DNA from: Mesotaenium endlicherianum
Lineage: Eukaryota > Streptophyta > Zygnematophyceae > Zygnematales > Mesotaeniaceae
NCBI GenBank assembly: GCA_009602735.1
Contig: WELA01008917.1
Location: 986,049-1,050,048 of the forward strand
Reading direction: 5' to 3'
DNA: 64,000 nt
Both the position numbers and the translations under genes were made by a program. Under the pieces are notes generated by a model. It did no database searches. It was not told where the DNA came from and saw only the letters and a program-made list of their open reading frames with translations. How positions within the stretch are numbered: the stretch's first letter is position 1; every line of letters begins with the position of its first letter. Shown here piece by piece: positions 10,495 to 21,988 of the stretch.

Positions 10495-10899
10495 GGATAT
10501 CAACCTTTGTCATAGGAGTTGCAGGAAGGGAGAAAGTTCGTATTAGTATGGTGTATTCGTTCATGTTTACCTTACTGGGTGATTGTTAGGAGTTGACGGT
10601 TGCGGTGCGCTAGACATAAACGTATGAATGTGTTTTCAGGTGTGATAAGTGATGTATTGCTGTCCGAGGCCCCTGTTTCCTTCAGCCAAAGGTGCTTTAT
10701 GTGGGCCAGGCTGTCCCCTCTGTCACTATGCTGACACTTAGGATTCACATAACCGTCCCATCTGTCACTATGCTGACACTTGGGGTTCACATAATTGTCC
10801 CTTTCCCGCTTTCGCACACTAACTGTCATCTATTTTTCCCCTCCAACTTAAATGGAGACAGGACCTCCTGTCACCTTCCCGTGTCAACTGAAATGACGA
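10495..10899 (-). other. Spacer between pol and aORF in element A
   Basis: Non-coding by inspection. On the - strand it holds the pol 3' end region, a PPT-like CTCCAACTTAAAT block (complement strand, about 10840), two 42-bp tandem repeats and a CACATAAAG sequence (about 10695) that could serve as a weak TATA-like element. The matching spacer of E instead has TTTTTATATATAACC on the - strand (about 25825-25840). Either an internal promoter or splicing could produce the aORF mRNA. Confidence 0.45.
10713..10796. repeat. Two 42-bp tandem repeats upstream of aORF in A
   Basis: Units at 10713-10754 and 10755-10796 share CTGTCACTATGCTGACACTT and CACATAA with few mismatches. A further partial copy lies at about 11566-11605, at the joint of the larger duplication. 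Element D has a single copy at about 41405-41450. The repeats may be promoter or enhancer modules, or replication-slippage products. Confidence 0.8.
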
Positions 10900-11565
10900 T
10901 TAGGGGGGTGCTCCAACCGCCCGAAGGTGGAACCGTTTCAACGCCCCTTTGGCATTAGTCAGATGGTCTTCAAATTTCCAAGTGTCCCCAGAGGCATCGT
11001 AACCCTTCCATCGAATGAGGTACTTCATGATATATTTAGACGATCGACGGACTGAGCGCGCGTCTAAAATCTCCTCAACCTCATATTCCTCAGGGTCGCC
11101 GTCCCGGACAGCGGGGACCGGTCCCGGTTGGACAGGTAACCGACCTGTGAACAGTGTATCACCTTTGATGTATGGTTCCAGGAAGGAGACATTTAAGACC
11201 GGGTGACCCTTGTATTCGGCTGACATGTTCAGTTTGTAAGCATTCTGACCGACACGACGCACCACCAAATATGGACCGACCCAGACAGGGCCAAGCTTTT
11301 TCTTGACCACACCAGGGAGGTACAGGTGCTGAGAATGCAGTTTGACTAAATCGCCCTTAGAAAATGTCAGCTCCCGACGGTGTTGGTTAGCGTATTTTTG
11401 TTGGTTTTCTTGGGCTTTGTGCAGGTTTTGTTGGACTTTTGACAGGGTGTCAGCAAACTCCTGAGTTAACTGGAGGGAGACCAGATTGTCAATCCCGTCA
11501 GGGTGAGTTAAAGACTCCCCTAGCACATCTAAAGGAGACGTAGGGACTCTACCCAGGCTTAGTTC
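10900..11565 (-). pseudogene. Second copy of the pol tail (integrase C-terminus plus chromodomain) in A
   Basis: This stretch repeats the end of the main pol gene (11718-12390) with about 5% difference. It runs from the [19 protein letters not shown] segment through the GPY/F-like region ([22 protein letters not shown]) to the chromodomain ([41 protein letters not shown]). With the spacer it forms a direct duplication of about 820 bp. On its own it encodes a chromodomain fragment without the catalytic core, so it is probably non-functional. Divergence between the copies suggests the duplication is at least as old as the insertion of A, and may be inherited from its parent. Confidence 0.85.
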
Positions 11566-11717
11566 ACATAACCGTCCCATCTGTCACTATGCTGACACTT
11601 AGGATTCAGGTTACTGTCCCTTTATCGCTCTCACTCACTAACTGTCATATATTTTCCCCTCCAACTTAAATGGAGACAAGACCGCCTGTCACCTTCCCGT
11701 GTCAACTGAAATGACAG

Positions 11718-14700
11718 TTATGAAGGGGCTCTAGCGGCCCGAAGGTGGAACCGTTTCAACGCTCCTTTGGCATTGGTCAAATGGTCCTTAAATTCCCAAG
11801 TGTCCCCAGAGGCATCGTAACCCTTCCATCGAATGAGGTATTTCATGACATATTTAGACGATCGACGGACCGAGCGAGCGTCTAAAATCTCATCGACCTC
11901 ATATTCCTCAGGGTCGCCGTCCCGGACAGCGGGGACCGGTCCCGGTTGGACAGGGAACCGACCTGTGAACAGTGTATCACCTTTGATGTACGGTTCCAGG
12001 AAGGAGACATTAAAGACCGGGTGCCCCTTGTATTCAGCTGACATGTTCAGTTTGTAAGCATTCTGACCGACACGACGGACCACCGAATATGGACCGACCC
12101 AGACAGGGCCAAGCTTTTTCTTGACCACACCAGGGAGGTACAGGTGCTGAGAATGCAGTTTGACTAAATCCCCCTTGGAAAATGTCAGTTCCCGACGGTG
12201 TTGATTAGCGTATTTTTGTTGGTTTTCTTGGGCCGTGTGCAAGTTTCGTTGGACTTCTGACAGGGTGTCAGCAAACTCCTGAGTTAACTGGAGGGAGACC
12301 GGGTTGTCAATCCCTTCAGGGTGAGTTAAAGATTCCCCTAGCACATCTAGAGGAGACTTAGGGACTCTACCCAGGCTGAGTTCAAAAGGAGTTTTGCCCG
12401 TTGACGCGTGCACCGCACTGTTGACCGCAAACTGAATTTGAGGCAACAGGTCATCCCAATTATCTTGTTTTTGGTTAATATATGCTCTCAGCACCTCCTG
12501 CAGAACTCGGTTAGTTCTTTCAGTCTGCCCATCAGTCTGAGGGTGGTTTGCTGTGCTGAGCAGCTGTTTGACTCCCATTAACCCCATTAAAGCTCTCCAG
12601 AACTTAGAGGTGAATTTTGAGTCTCTGTCTGAGATGATATTAGAAGGGAGCCCATGTTGGCATACTACATGGTTGTAAAACTGTCTCGCTGTTTCGAGTG
12701 CAGTCACTTTGACAGTTGTGGGGATAAAAATGACCATTTTTGTCAGTTTATCCACGACTACCAGTATTGAATCATGCCCGTTGGCAGTTCTTGGTAGTGA
12801 GACCACCCAGTCCATGGATATAGTTTCCCAGCGTCCCGCTGGGATGGGTAGCGGTTGCAAGAGACCTCCGGGTGGTGTGTGCCGAGACTTATTTCTCTGA
12901 CACTGGTCACAGGACTTGACATATTTCAAGACCTCCCGGGGTAACCCCTCCCAATGATAATGTTTTGCCAGTTTGCCAACAGTTTTGGCCTGCCCCAAAT
13001 GTCCACCCAGGAGACTGTCATGAGCTTGACTCAGTAAGAGAGACCTTATTTCCAAATTATTAGGAATGACCAGCTTCAGCCTGCCTGAAGTGGTTTCAGT
13101 CACCCAGACCCCTCCCTTGAGCTTATACCCGAGTGCAGTAGCACGACACACACCAGTAGTGGGGCTGGGCTCAAATGTTGGGTCAGAAAGGTAGGCTTTC
13201 CTAAGTTGTTCAAGGAAGGACTTTTTCACCTTTAGTGAAGTGAGTGCACACAGGACTTTATCTACAGTATGCTGACTAAAGTTCCTTTCTTGCAAGTCAG
13301 GTCTTCTAGAGAGTGCATCAGCAGGATTCAACTTCCCTGGTTTGTAGTCGATCTGGACTTGGAACTGCTCCAGCATCTGGCTCCAGCGGTTCTCCCTCCT
13401 CGACAGCTTGGACTTCTTCTGAAAGTGGGTCAGAGCTAGATGATCTGTAATCACCTTAAAAGCTTTACCATGTAAGTATGCTCTCCACTGTTTGAGTACA
13501 TGAATGATAGCTAGCAGCTCTTTATCATGCACTGAGTAATTAATCTCCGCTGGATTAAATTTCATAGACTCATACAACACAGGATGCCACTCCTGCCGTA
13601 CCTTACCATCCTTTGTGGTTTTGTCAGCAGGCTGCAACAAAATAGCACCCATGGCAAAATCAGAGGCATCAGTAACCACCTGCACCGGTTTGCTGGGGTC
13701 ATACACGGCTAGCACTGGGGCAGAACAAAGGGCATCTTTAAGGGTCTGGAAGGCAGCCTGCTGCTCTTCCCCCCACACATACCCGATGTCTTTCTTAGTA
13801 AGGTCAGTCAGTTTACTGGCCTTTGTGGAATAATTCTCAATAAATCTCCTATAGTAGTTAGCCAACCCGAGGAAGGATCTAACTTCAGAGACAGACTGTG
13901 GTACTGGCCAGTCCCTTATGGTCTGGACTTTCTTAGGATCCACACTGATGCCCTCTTTACTGACAACGTGGCCTAAGAATTCAATACTTTCCTTAAAGAA
14001 ATCACACTTGCTCATTTTAGCATACAAGTGATTTTTCCGCAGAGTGTCCAGCACTTTCTTTAAGTGTTCAGTGTGCTGAGCTTCATCTTTAGAGAAAATT
14101 AAAATATCATCCAGGAAAACTTGCACAAACTTATCCAAATAAGGTCTGAAAATGTCATTCATAGCACCCATAAAGGTAGCAGGAGCATTAGTCAGTCCAA
14201 ATGGCATCACGTTGAACTCATAGTGTCCATAACGTGTGCGGAAAGCAGTCTTGTGTTCATCCCCCTCAGCAATTCTGATTTGATGATAACCACTCTTGAG
14301 ATCTATCTTACTGAACACCTTAGCGCCAGACAGGGTATCAAGCAAGTCCTCGATTCTGGGTAAAGCATACTTGTTCTTTACTGTAATTCTGTTCAGGGCT
14401 CTGTAATCCACACACATCCGCATACTGCCATCCTTTTTCTTAACAAATAGGATAGGTGCGCCGTACGGTGATTTACTGGGAGAAATGTAACCATTTTCCT
14501 CCAGCTCTGCAATCTGTGTTTTCAACTCCTCGCTCTCCAAATAAGACAAGCCATAAGTGCGTTGCCAGGGTGGCTGGCTACCAGGTAATAGATCAATCCT
14601 ATGATCTACTTCCCTTTTAGGGGGTAGTCCTGGAGGCATGTTAAACACATCAGTGTACTGAGCAACAATTTTTGCAGCAGTAGGGTGCTCCGGAGGGCTT

Positions 14701-15611
14701 ACCTTTTTCTCAACCACTTCTTCAGGTTGAGGAGGTACCTCTCTTAGCAGCAGACAGAACATTCTGTCTTCCTTCTGGTTCCAGCTTTTGACGAACTCCA
14801 TTGCATTCAGCAACTTGCATCCTTCTGGAAGCCTCTTCTTTTCCTTCATTTGCCATCCACACAGGACAAGAGGAAGAGCACTGGTGGGTGCCAAGTCAGT
14901 CTGCCCATCACTGGCTCCTCTCACTTTAACTGTACCTCTGCTCCAACACACTTCAGCTTGATGTCTATTAAGCCAGGACCTGCCTAGCACGAGATCATAA
15001 AAGCCAGTGTTGAGTACCTCAAATGTAAGCGTTTCAGTTAGAACTGCAATGCCAGAACCTAACTGGACCTCAATAGGCTTGGTTATAACTCCTCCCGGGA
15101 TACTTGAGGCATCTCCAAGGAATATTTTTCTATTCCCTTGGGTGACAGTAGGCAGCCTTAGCCGCTTAACTAAGTCCTTGTGGATAAAAGTATGTGACGC
15201 CCCTCCGTCAACAAATGCCCTCACCTTCCTACCTGCAATCATGCAATGCAGTAGGATAGGGGGGACTGTCTTTTCCTGACTTTCGCATTGTTCTCCTGAC
15301 GTAGCAAAGAAATGTTGGACATCAGGTGGAACAAGAGCATCCAGAGTGTGCACTCTCTGGACGTCTATATTGCTGATGGTCTCCTTTATCTGGTTGTCAG
15401 GCATGCATAGTGAATCCAGTTCAGCAGGACCCATAATACCTGCTACGAGGGCAGCTAGTGACGACTCACTATCTCTAGCATCCTCACAGTCAGTAGACTG
15501 GATTACTGACTGTTGCTGTCTTTTAAAGGCTGGTCTTTTCTCTCGACTTTCGGAAGGTGCTTGACTGGACACTATTCTCTGTAGTGGCCCAACTGCTGGC
15601 AATGGTAGCAA
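11718..15611 (-). CDS. pol of element A (protease, RT, RNase H, integrase, chromodomain)
   Basis: An uninterrupted frame of 1297 residues. The protease motif [15 protein letters not shown] lies around residue 135 (DGGA in place of DSGA). RT has VDYRALN and the catalytic FLDD at about 499-502. RNase H starts near [14 protein letters not shown]. Integrase shows the zinc finger [13 protein letters not shown]...CDQCQRNK and the D, D, E blocks ([33 protein letters not shown]). A typical chromodomain closes the protein ([11 protein letters not shown]...[16 protein letters not shown]). It encodes reverse transcription and integration, with the chromodomain guiding insertion to modified chromatin in known chromoviruses. 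Its natural N terminus is joined to gag; element B1 separates the two here. The frame itself looks whole. Confidence 0.95.
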   Translation of the reverse strand: MLPLPAVGPLQRIVSSQAPSESREKRPAFKRQQQSVIQSTDCEDARDSESSLAALVAGIMGPAELDSLCMPDNQIKETISNIDVQRVHTLDALVPPDVQHFFATSGEQCESQEKTVPPILLHCMIAGRKVRAFVDGGASHTFIHKDLVKRLRLPTVTQGNRKIFLGDASSIPGGVITKPIEVQLGSGIAVLTETLTFEVLNTGFYDLVLGRSWLNRHQAEVCWSRGTVKVRGASDGQTDLAPTSALPLVLCGWQMKEKKRLPEGCKLLNAMEFVKSWNQKEDRMFCLLLREVPPQPEEVVEKKVSPPEHPTAAKIVAQYTDVFNMPPGLPPKREVDHRIDLLPGSQPPWQRTYGLSYLESEELKTQIAELEENGYISPSKSPYGAPILFVKKKDGSMRMCVDYRALNRITVKNKYALPRIEDLLDTLSGAKVFSKIDLKSGYHQIRIAEGDEHKTAFRTRYGHYEFNVMPFGLTNAPATFMGAMNDIFRPYLDKFVQVFLDDILIFSKDEAQHTEHLKKVLDTLRKNHLYAKMSKCDFFKESIEFLGHVVSKEGISVDPKKVQTIRDWPVPQSVSEVRSFLGLANYYRRFIENYSTKASKLTDLTKKDIGYVWGEEQQAAFQTLKDALCSAPVLAVYDPSKPVQVVTDASDFAMGAILLQPADKTTKDGKVRQEWHPVLYESMKFNPAEINYSVHDKELLAIIHVLKQWRAYLHGKAFKVITDHLALTHFQKKSKLSRRENRWSQMLEQFQVQIDYKPGKLNPADALSRRPDLQERNFSQHTVDKVLCALTSLKVKKSFLEQLRKAYLSDPTFEPSPTTGVCRATALGYKLKGGVWVTETTSGRLKLVIPNNLEIRSLLLSQAHDSLLGGHLGQAKTVGKLAKHYHWEGLPREVLKYVKSCDQCQRNKSRHTPPGGLLQPLPIPAGRWETISMDWVVSLPRTANGHDSILVVVDKLTKMVIFIPTTVKVTALETARQFYNHVVCQHGLPSNIISDRDSKFTSKFWRALMGLMGVKQLLSTANHPQTDGQTERTNRVLQEVLRAYINQKQDNWDDLLPQIQFAVNSAVHASTGKTPFELSLGRVPKSPLDVLGESLTHPEGIDNPVSLQLTQEFADTLSEVQRNLHTAQENQQKYANQHRRELTFSKGDLVKLHSQHLYLPGVVKKKLGPVWVGPYSVVRRVGQNAYKLNMSAEYKGHPVFNVSFLEPYIKGDTLFTGRFPVQPGPVPAVRDGDPEEYEVDEILDARSVRRSSKYVMKYLIRWKGYDASGDTWEFKDHLTNAKGALKRFHLRAARAPS

Positions 15612-15769
15612 GTGGATTTTGCTGAGGCTGGTTTCGGCTTAGTCCTACCACCACCTCTTCCATAGCCGCCCAAAGAGAAACCACCTCTACCTCTAGACTG
15701 TATGGCATTATACTCATTCTCATATCCATCACCGTGGTCATCCTCAGCCTGGTCTCCTTCAATTGCATT
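15572..15769 (-). pseudogene. gag C-terminus of A left of the B1 insertion, including the zinc knuckle
   Basis: Encodes the GRGG-rich linker ([23 protein letters not shown]) and a CCHC knuckle, [14 protein letters not shown], which binds RNA during packaging. It belongs to the gag that begins at 23342 and is parted from it by B1. Bases 15631-15769 are repeated to the right of B1 at 21992-22130. Confidence 0.85.
15631..15769. repeat. 139-bp duplication flanking B1, left copy
   Basis: Matches 21992-22130 with two differences by eye. It is A gag sequence that lies on both sides of B1. This is far too long for an integrase target duplication (4-6 bp). The left copy passes into B1 LTR sequence through a shared CATT (15766-15769). 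Confidence 0.92.
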
Positions 15770-15811
15770 AAAATATATGCAAACTAATATATAATAACTC
15801 AAATCACTACA

Positions 15812-16580
15812 TCACCCCCCCGATAGAAAAAGCGACGTCTCGGCGCGTCAAGTCAGGTCTTACACATGTGGAGCAAACTAGTCAACAGTTTCAAGTCAGA
15901 TGCCACACATGTGAAGAGGACTAGTCAAAGGCGCCAAGTCAGGTGCTACACATGTAAGGTAGACTAGGCAAGGTCGTAGGTGGTGTGACCTTATTGGCTA
16001 GCCTACTCCTTAATGATAAAGAAAATTGTACAAGTTGGCCCAGAATCTGCCACGAACTCAAAAATTCATAGCGGCCACAGAACTGCTCCAAATCTGAAAA
16101 TTCGAGTGCCAGACGGACCGCGTCGGAGAACTCTACCGGGTCACCAAATTTGAGAGCATTCTCATTTTTGGAGTGTCGTTGAGAGCTGAGAGAGTAGGCA
16201 TTCCTCCAAATCTATGCAGAAACTTCTGAAACTCATAAGTCCTTCTATACTTCTCCAAATTCTGCAAAATAAGTCTCAAACTGGGCGCTGTAAGATGTTC
16301 TACCAGAGTCTTGAGTTTCAGAGCATTCCAAGTTCAGGGGAAGGCACAATGTCAAAAGGCATATTCTGTCCTAACAATGCCAGCAGCCTGACCCCCTTCT
16401 ACTTAGAGCATCATATCTCTCTCACCAGTGCTCCAAATTGAGCAAACTTGGACTCTAAATGACCGGCTACTCATGGACTACAGCCAGGTAAATTTTCAGA
16501 ATTTATTATGCAGAGACCTATTACCAGTAGCAGTTTTAGTTTTCTGTCCAGAAACTGCGAGAAGAGAAGAGTGTCTAATG
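15812..16580 (-). other. Non-coding 3' region of B1
   Basis: Runs from the pol stop to the polypurine tract. It contains three imperfect 44-bp repeats at 15848-15973 and otherwise no recognisable coding sequence. The matching region in B2 (46159-46927) is almost identical, so it is a normal part of the family. Confidence 0.75.
15848..15973. repeat. Three imperfect ~44-bp repeats near the 3' end of B1
   Basis: Each unit reads CAAGTCAG, then ACACATGT, then ACTAG(T/G)CAA, beginning near 15848, 15890 and 15937. ACATGT is palindromic. The copy in B2 is at 46195-46320. A protein- or RNA-binding role close to the polypurine tract is possible but unproven. Confidence 0.75.
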
Positions 16581-19500
16581 TCAATTTTTCCTCTTTCTTG
16601 TTCTTGCAGGCTGCCTCCAAGGGGTCTTCTGCTGCTTCTTGATGGTGGCAGGCTGCCTCCCTGAAGTCTTCGGGCTTCTAGTAGAGAGACTTGGGGCTGG
16701 TCCAAGATGGGGGTTGGCGGCATGGAAGCGCTTCAACTTTCTCTGAACTTTGTCAAGGTAGTGCGCCGCCACCCAACTATTCTCCGAATCTGGATATCCT
16801 TTCCACTTGATCAAGTATTGCTGCTGTCTCCTGAAATTTCTCATAGCCACTATGTCTTCCACTTCGTACTCCAAATGATCATCCACTATTGTTGGGGCTG
16901 GTGGGGTTGTCACACGTCCTGGGAACTTGTTGTCGGGTTGCACATATGGCTTGAAGAGGGAAGCGTGGAATACGGGGTCGATGTGCATAGTCTGGGGAAG
17001 TTCTAGCTTGAAAGCAACGGGGTTGACTTGCTGGATAATCTTGAAGGGTCCCAAATACTTGGGAGAGAACTTGCTGCCGGCAGGCCTGTTGTTCAGGGAA
17101 ATGTTCTTGGATGATAGTAACACGTTGTCACCCACTCTGTACGTAATTTCTCTTCTGGATCTGTTCGCCACTCTTGCTTGAGCATCTTGCGCGTGTTGTA
17201 GAGCTTTCTTCGCTGCTGTAAGGGCTGCTTCTAATGTCTCCATAAAATCTGTGGCTGCAGGTACTTCATCATGGCCAGCCGTGAAGCTCAGTGGCGTGGT
17301 CGGATGGAAGCCATAGTTGAGGAAGAATGGGGACTCTTGGGTAGAGGCCTGCGTAGTGTTGTTGTAGGCAAACTCGAGGGGGGTCAAGTACATGTCCCAG
17401 TCTTGCTCGAGGGTAGACACGTAGGCCTTTAGAGAGGTCTTTAGGGTACGATTCATACGCTCGGTTTGCCCATCTGATTGTGGGTGGTAGGCAGTAGACA
17501 TATCCAGCGATGTACCCAAGTTCTTGAAGAGATTTTTCCAGAAATGGCTTGTGAATCTTGGATCTCTATCTGACACAATTCTTGATGGTAGTCCATGGAG
17601 TCGGAAGATGTTGTCAAAGATGAGTCTTGCAAGTTGTGGTGCTGTAGCCTTAGTCGTCGTGGGAATAAAATGAGCCATCTTGGTAAGTCTGTCCACCACC
17701 GTGAGTATTGCATTATGGCCTCGAGGTGTCACGGGCAAGTCCACGATAAGGTCCATTGAGATGTCCGTCCATTGTCTTTCGGGGATTGGTAGTGGTTGGA
17801 GGAGTCCTCCCGCCTTTTGCGATGATGGCTTGATTCTTTGGCATGTGTCACAGCTCCTGCAGTACTCCTTGACTTGCTTAGACATGCCTGGCCAACAATA
17901 AGTCCTAGCTAGAACGCCCGTGGTCCTTAGGATTCCAAAGTGTCCTCCAAGAGGGTTGTCGTGTGCTTCTCGTAGAAGCAAGAGCCGGAGGTCTAAGTCA
18001 TTAGGAACACATCTCTGGCCCGTATCTTGCCTCACCCAATAATTGCCTTCTTGCTTCTTGCATGGGTCCAAGGCTGCTTCTCCGTTCTTGTAGTAAGGGT
18101 CTCTTTCATAGGCGGCTGAAAATCGAGCTTCCAGATCTGTCTTCAGGGATACCATCACTGCATTTAATTGCAGTCTTGAGAGGGGGTCAGCCGGGTTTGT
18201 CTTGCCGGGCTGGTACTGAATCGTGATGTTGTATTGTTGCAAGTATCCGCTCCATCTTGCTTGTCTCCTTGAGAGATACGGCTGCGTTTGGAGGTGCTTT
18301 AACGCCTCGTGGTCCGTGGTGACCAGTACTTTGCGTCCTTCAACGTAGCAGCGCCAAACCTTCAAGGCATGTACAATCGCCAATGCCTCTCGCTCCGTGG
18401 TTGTATAATTTTGCTCGGCTGGATTTAGCTTCCTTGACTCGTAGGCGATGGGCTGCAGTCCCTTGCCTTGGTCTTGAAGCAGGATTGCTCCTATTGCATA
18501 GGAAGATGCATCGGTGATGACGTGGAAGGGCCAATCTGGGTTTGGACTTGGGAGTGTGAGCACCGGGGATGTGGTCAATCTTCGCTTTAACTCTTGAAAT
18601 GCCTCTTCCTCTTTCTCGGTCCATGTATATAGCCTGTCCTTCTTGAGTAGATCTGTCAGGGGGGCTGCTATGTGCGAGAAGCCTTGGATGAATTTTCTGT
18701 ACCAATTGGCAAATCCCAAGAATGACTGGAGTTCTTTCTTGGTCGTGGGGGTTGGCCATTCCTCCACCACCGTGGTCTTCTTGGGGTCCATCTTGATGCC
18801 ATCAGCAGTCACGTGGAGACCTAGGAACTCCACTTCTTGTTTGGCAAACTCGCACTTTGACTCCTTCGCAAATAGCTTGTTTTGCTTCAATACTTCAAGG
18901 ACTTCTTTCAAGTGTCTCGCATGCTCTTCAAGGGTCTTGCTGTAGATAAGGATGTCATCGATGAATACCACCACAAATCTGTCCAACATGGGCTGAAATA
19001 TGGTGTTCATCATAGTCATGAAAGTTGCTGGCGCGTTGGTGAGTCCAAATGGCAGGACCATGAACTCAAAATGTCCATATCTTGTCCTGAATGCCGTCTT
19101 CTCTATGTCCGGTTCTGCGATGCGAATCTGGTGGTAGCCGCTCCGTAAGTCAATCTTCGTGAAGTACTTGGCTCCAACCAGCCGGTCCATGAGCTCATCC
19201 ATGCGCGGCAGCGGGTATCGATTCTTGATGGTGATCTTGTTGAGGGCGCGATAGTCCACACACATCCTCAAGGTACCATCTTTCTTCTTGACAAATAGCA
19301 CCGGGGCTCCAAATGGCGACTTGCTAGGTCGAATGAAGCCATGCTCCAGTAGCTCCTTGATTTGCTTCTTGACTTCGTCTAGCTCCGTGTATGACATTTT
19401 GAACGTAGGCCGAGAGATGGGCTTGCTTCCGGGCTCCAACTCTATCTTGTGGTCTACGAATCTTTTGGGGGGTAGGCCCTTGGGCAATTCCGGGGAGAAC

Positions 19501-20246
19501 ACTTCTTTGTAGTCCTCTAAGACTTCTTGTATCTCCTTGGGAACGGGGCTGCCTTCTTGACTCTCGATGTCTTTCTTGATGTCTTTTGGCGTGATCAAGG
19601 CCAAAAGAAGCTCGTGTCCCTTCCTCACAAGTCTCTTGAGTTGGAGGGCGGACAATAGTATCTCGTGTGCCGGCTTCTGGATGTCTTGGGTCTGGATATT
19701 CTGGATTGCGCGCAAAATACAGATTCTTGAAGTGATGTCATTCTTGATCTTGATAGTACCGGTCCTCCAATCAACTTGGGGGTTGTGCTTGGTCAACCAA
19801 GGCGTCCCTAGGATGACGTCGTACTTGCCCAATTGCATGGGGGAGAACACTACTCTATCCTTGAAGGACTTGATAGAGAGTGCCAAGGGGTACGTCTTCT
19901 TGGAAGGGGTAGTATAGGAGAATCCATCGGGCATCATAATCTCCTCGTCGTGGTCAAGAGTTCGCATAGTAATACCGTGCTTGGTGGCAAAATCTGCAGC
20001 AATGAAGTTGCCTTGAGCTCCGCTATCCACCAAGATGTGGACCTTCTCTCCTCCAAGGTAACCTCTCAAACTCATTGGGGCTGGAACGTCGTCTTCAACG
20101 GGGGTCTCCACCTCACTTGGCGTGTTGCCTTCTCGTGAAGTGGGTCTTGGGGTGGTAGGCTCCTGGCCTACCGGCGCTGTCCGTTTTTTGACAACTTTTT
20201 GGGGCATGAAAGTGCACGATGGCCCTTTTCCTTGCAATAAAAGCAT
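16581..20246 (-). CDS. pol of element B1
   Basis: An open frame of 1221 residues starting at ATG (20246-20244). Protease [14 protein letters not shown] has its Asp near residue 74. RT contains [10 protein letters not shown] and the catalytic FIDD in [12 protein letters not shown]. RNase H is marked by [15 protein letters not shown] and [11 protein letters not shown]. Integrase has [14 protein letters not shown]...CDTCQRIK (zinc finger) and the D, D, E blocks [21 protein letters not shown] and [15 protein letters not shown]. The chromodomain is [12 protein letters not shown]...[14 protein letters not shown]. The frame overlaps the end of gag by 79 bases in the -1 frame and looks whole. It is a different chromovirus lineage from A, with clear differences throughout RT and integrase. 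Confidence 0.96.
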   Translation of the reverse strand: MLLLQGKGPSCTFMPQKVVKKRTAPVGQEPTTPRPTSREGNTPSEVETPVEDDVPAPMSLRGYLGGEKVHILVDSGAQGNFIAADFATKHGITMRTLDHDEEIMMPDGFSYTTPSKKTYPLALSIKSFKDRVVFSPMQLGKYDVILGTPWLTKHNPQVDWRTGTIKIKNDITSRICILRAIQNIQTQDIQKPAHEILLSALQLKRLVRKGHELLLALITPKDIKKDIESQEGSPVPKEIQEVLEDYKEVFSPELPKGLPPKRFVDHKIELEPGSKPISRPTFKMSYTELDEVKKQIKELLEHGFIRPSKSPFGAPVLFVKKKDGTLRMCVDYRALNKITIKNRYPLPRMDELMDRLVGAKYFTKIDLRSGYHQIRIAEPDIEKTAFRTRYGHFEFMVLPFGLTNAPATFMTMMNTIFQPMLDRFVVVFIDDILIYSKTLEEHARHLKEVLEVLKQNKLFAKESKCEFAKQEVEFLGLHVTADGIKMDPKKTTVVEEWPTPTTKKELQSFLGFANWYRKFIQGFSHIAAPLTDLLKKDRLYTWTEKEEEAFQELKRRLTTSPVLTLPSPNPDWPFHVITDASSYAIGAILLQDQGKGLQPIAYESRKLNPAEQNYTTTEREALAIVHALKVWRCYVEGRKVLVTTDHEALKHLQTQPYLSRRQARWSGYLQQYNITIQYQPGKTNPADPLSRLQLNAVMVSLKTDLEARFSAAYERDPYYKNGEAALDPCKKQEGNYWVRQDTGQRCVPNDLDLRLLLLREAHDNPLGGHFGILRTTGVLARTYCWPGMSKQVKEYCRSCDTCQRIKPSSQKAGGLLQPLPIPERQWTDISMDLIVDLPVTPRGHNAILTVVDRLTKMAHFIPTTTKATAPQLARLIFDNIFRLHGLPSRIVSDRDPRFTSHFWKNLFKNLGTSLDMSTAYHPQSDGQTERMNRTLKTSLKAYVSTLEQDWDMYLTPLEFAYNNTTQASTQESPFFLNYGFHPTTPLSFTAGHDEVPAATDFMETLEAALTAAKKALQHAQDAQARVANRSRREITYRVGDNVLLSSKNISLNNRPAGSKFSPKYLGPFKIIQQVNPVAFKLELPQTMHIDPVFHASLFKPYVQPDNKFPGRVTTPPAPTIVDDHLEYEVEDIVAMRNFRRQQQYLIKWKGYPDSENSWVAAHYLDKVQRKLKRFHAANPHLGPAPSLSTRSPKTSGRQPATIKKQQKTPWRQPARTRKRKN

Positions 20247-21448
20247 AGTCCAGCCGTCATGAGAGCTTCTTTTTCAGCCGGGGAGAGTCTTGCTTTCACT
20301 CCTTGCTGGTTTCTTGCATCATAAGTGTCATTGGAGGGTCTTCCACTCTTCCGGGCAGCCGCGGGGTCCCTTTTAATAACTCCGATTTCCATGGGTGTGG
20401 GTCCAGATTCGGATGTGGAAGGGGCTGCGTACACCCGCGTCGTCGGTACCCGTGAAGATGAAGGCACGGAGTGCTTGAAATCCAAGGTATCCACCTTTTG
20501 GGCCACTTCAATGATCTTTGAGAAGTCCGTCAAGTCGCGTAACTCCACTTCCTTTGCCACCTTGGGTTTGAGGCCAAAGATGTAGCGGTCAATCTTCTCC
20601 TCGAGAGACATGTTGGGGATCTCAAGAGTGAGGGCGTGAAATCTGGATGTATACTCTTGAACGGACGTCGTTTGCTTGAGATGGTGGAGCTTTCCTCGGG
20701 CAATCTTCTCCGCATTGATGGGCATGAATTGCTTCTTGAGGGCCTCACGAAAATCTGCCCATCTTGCATATGATGGTGGGGGCTCTTGGCCGAGCATGGG
20801 GTGCGCCATAGCTTGATATATAGCCGCTTGATAGTTACGCCACCATGATGTTGCTGCTCCTCTAAGTAAGGTAACGGCAAAGGGAACGTAGTCCTCCTCG
20901 GGTACTTCAAGGAATGCGAGGTACGTCTCCACTTGGTAGAGCCATAAATTCAGGTTGGCACCTTTCCCGGGGTTGAAAGTGTCGGGTTTGCCGGGCTTGA
21001 TGAGTTTCCTTGCTCTCGTTGGCTCTTGTGGAGGCGCTTGAGCCGGGGCTGGATTTTGAGCATTGCTCGCAATAGGGGCAACCATGGCAGCCATAGCTTC
21101 TCTTGACGCTTGCACGGTTGCTTCATAGGTGGCCAAGCCCACTTGGTTGTGGACGGTCATTAGGAAGGCTGCCCACTCATTTGCGGGAACTCCTTGTGGT
21201 GGGGTCAACTTTGCTATAGCGGCTGCCACGGGATTTGACGGTGCTCCTCCTTGTGGTGCTTCTTGTTGTTGGAGATTTCCTTGAGTAGGCTCTCCCATCG
21301 ACGCTGGAGGAGGGTGTGCTCCTCCTTGTGGTGCTTCTTGTTGTTGCAGATTTTCTTGAGTGGGCTCTCCCATCGGCGCTGGAGGAGGGTGTCTTGGAGA
21401 GGAAGGGCTTCCTTCGAAAGCTTGCTGTTGGTCTTGAGGATCGGCCAT
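20168..21448 (-). CDS. gag of element B1
   Basis: 426 residues, ATG at 21448. The N terminus is Q/P-rich with a 25-residue tandem repeat ([18 protein letters not shown], twice) absent from B2. A retrotransposon gag domain follows ([58 protein letters not shown]). A single CCHC knuckle, [14 protein letters not shown], lies near the end. It forms the particle shell and packages RNA. The frame is whole. Confidence 0.94.
   Translation of the reverse strand: MADPQDQQQAFEGSPSSPRHPPPAPMGEPTQENLQQQEAPQGGAHPPPASMGEPTQGNLQQQEAPQGGAPSNPVAAAIAKLTPPQGVPANEWAAFLMTVHNQVGLATYEATVQASREAMAAMVAPIASNAQNPAPAQAPPQEPTRARKLIKPGKPDTFNPGKGANLNLWLYQVETYLAFLEVPEEDYVPFAVTLLRGAATSWWRNYQAAIYQAMAHPMLGQEPPPSYARWADFREALKKQFMPINAEKIARGKLHHLKQTTSVQEYTSRFHALTLEIPNMSLEEKIDRYIFGLKPKVAKEVELRDLTDFSKIIEVAQKVDTLDFKHSVPSSSRVPTTRVYAAPSTSESGPTPMEIGVIKRDPAAARKSGRPSNDTYDARNQQGVKARLSPAEKEALMTAGLCFYCKEKGHRALSCPKKLSKNGQRR
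20183..20189 (-). promoter_or_regulatory. Candidate -1 ribosomal frameshift site at the gag-pol overlap of B1
   Basis: The - strand reads A AAA AAC in phase with gag, a classic slippery heptamer, 12 bases before the gag stop codon and inside the 79-base overlap with pol, which is in the -1 frame. This is the position where LTR elements are known to shift into pol. The same sequence is present in B2 (about 50530-50536). Confidence 0.65.
21239..21388 (-). repeat. 75-bp tandem duplication inside gag of B1
   Basis: Two adjacent 75-bp units encode [19 protein letters not shown]-type repeats. B2 has one unit, which accounts for 426 against 401 residues. It keeps the frame. Probably slippage after B1 and B2 parted, or a polymorphism of the family. 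Confidence 0.85.
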
Positions 21449-21485
21449 CTTCTTGTGCTACCAAAGTGCCTAGCTCCGATACCAC

Positions 21486-21988
21486 TGTAGTGAAACAGAT
21501 AGATAAAGTACTTAGTAAAACAGAATACTTTATCTATTCAAGACAAGGATCTTTGAACACAAGTGGTAGCTTCTTGAAAGAGAGATGGCTTCTTGAAAGT
21601 TAATATATTTCTGGATTTTGGCAAGTACAAGAGTGATTCTGGAATGTCTTTCTATGTTCTAGCTCTTGTTTATATACTTGCTACATAAGTAATTTCTAGG
21701 AAGGTGTATGTTGATGTGTTGGCACCCAACACATCCCAAAACTTGCCACCTCTTTCTAGAATAATGTACACATGTCCTTTTGACCTAAAAATGGCACATT
21801 TGACTTTTGCCACATGGAGTTCTTCTAGGTCTTTCCTCTAACTTCGAAAACTCCTTGGAAGGTTCAAAGGACATGAACCAAGTTACTAGAGTACCTATTC
21901 ACACTTGACTCCACACAATACTACTCCAAACATATTTGAAAACATTAAAATATATGCAAACTAATATATAATAACTCAAATCACTACA
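21486..21988 (-). repeat. 5' LTR of element B1
   Basis: 503 bp with perfect 8-bp terminal inverted repeats, TGTAGTGA...TCACTACA. It differs from the left LTR of B2 (45656-46158) at only about five positions (1%). The primer-binding site lies directly to its left on the map (complement of 21474-21485). Confidence 0.95.

Larger units (their letters stand above)
15766..21988 (-). mobile_element. Element B1: Ty3 chromovirus inserted in gag of A
   Basis: On the - strand: 5' LTR 21486-21988, primer-binding site TGGTATCGGAGC (initiator Met tRNA), gag 20168-21448, pol 16581-20246, a non-coding 3' region with three imperfect repeats, a polypurine tract (run of G, complement of 15813-15821), then only a 46-bp stub of the 3' LTR (15766-15811). 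gag and pol are both open throughout. It is nearly identical (about 99%) to B2 at 45656-52260. The left end has been rearranged by recombination (see the 139-bp duplication). Confidence 0.93.

Noticed and set aside
15200-15215. DGGA in the protease of A and D as a novel active site
   Set aside because: Asp-Gly-Gly variants are, as far as I recall, common in plant Ty3 proteases; not novel.
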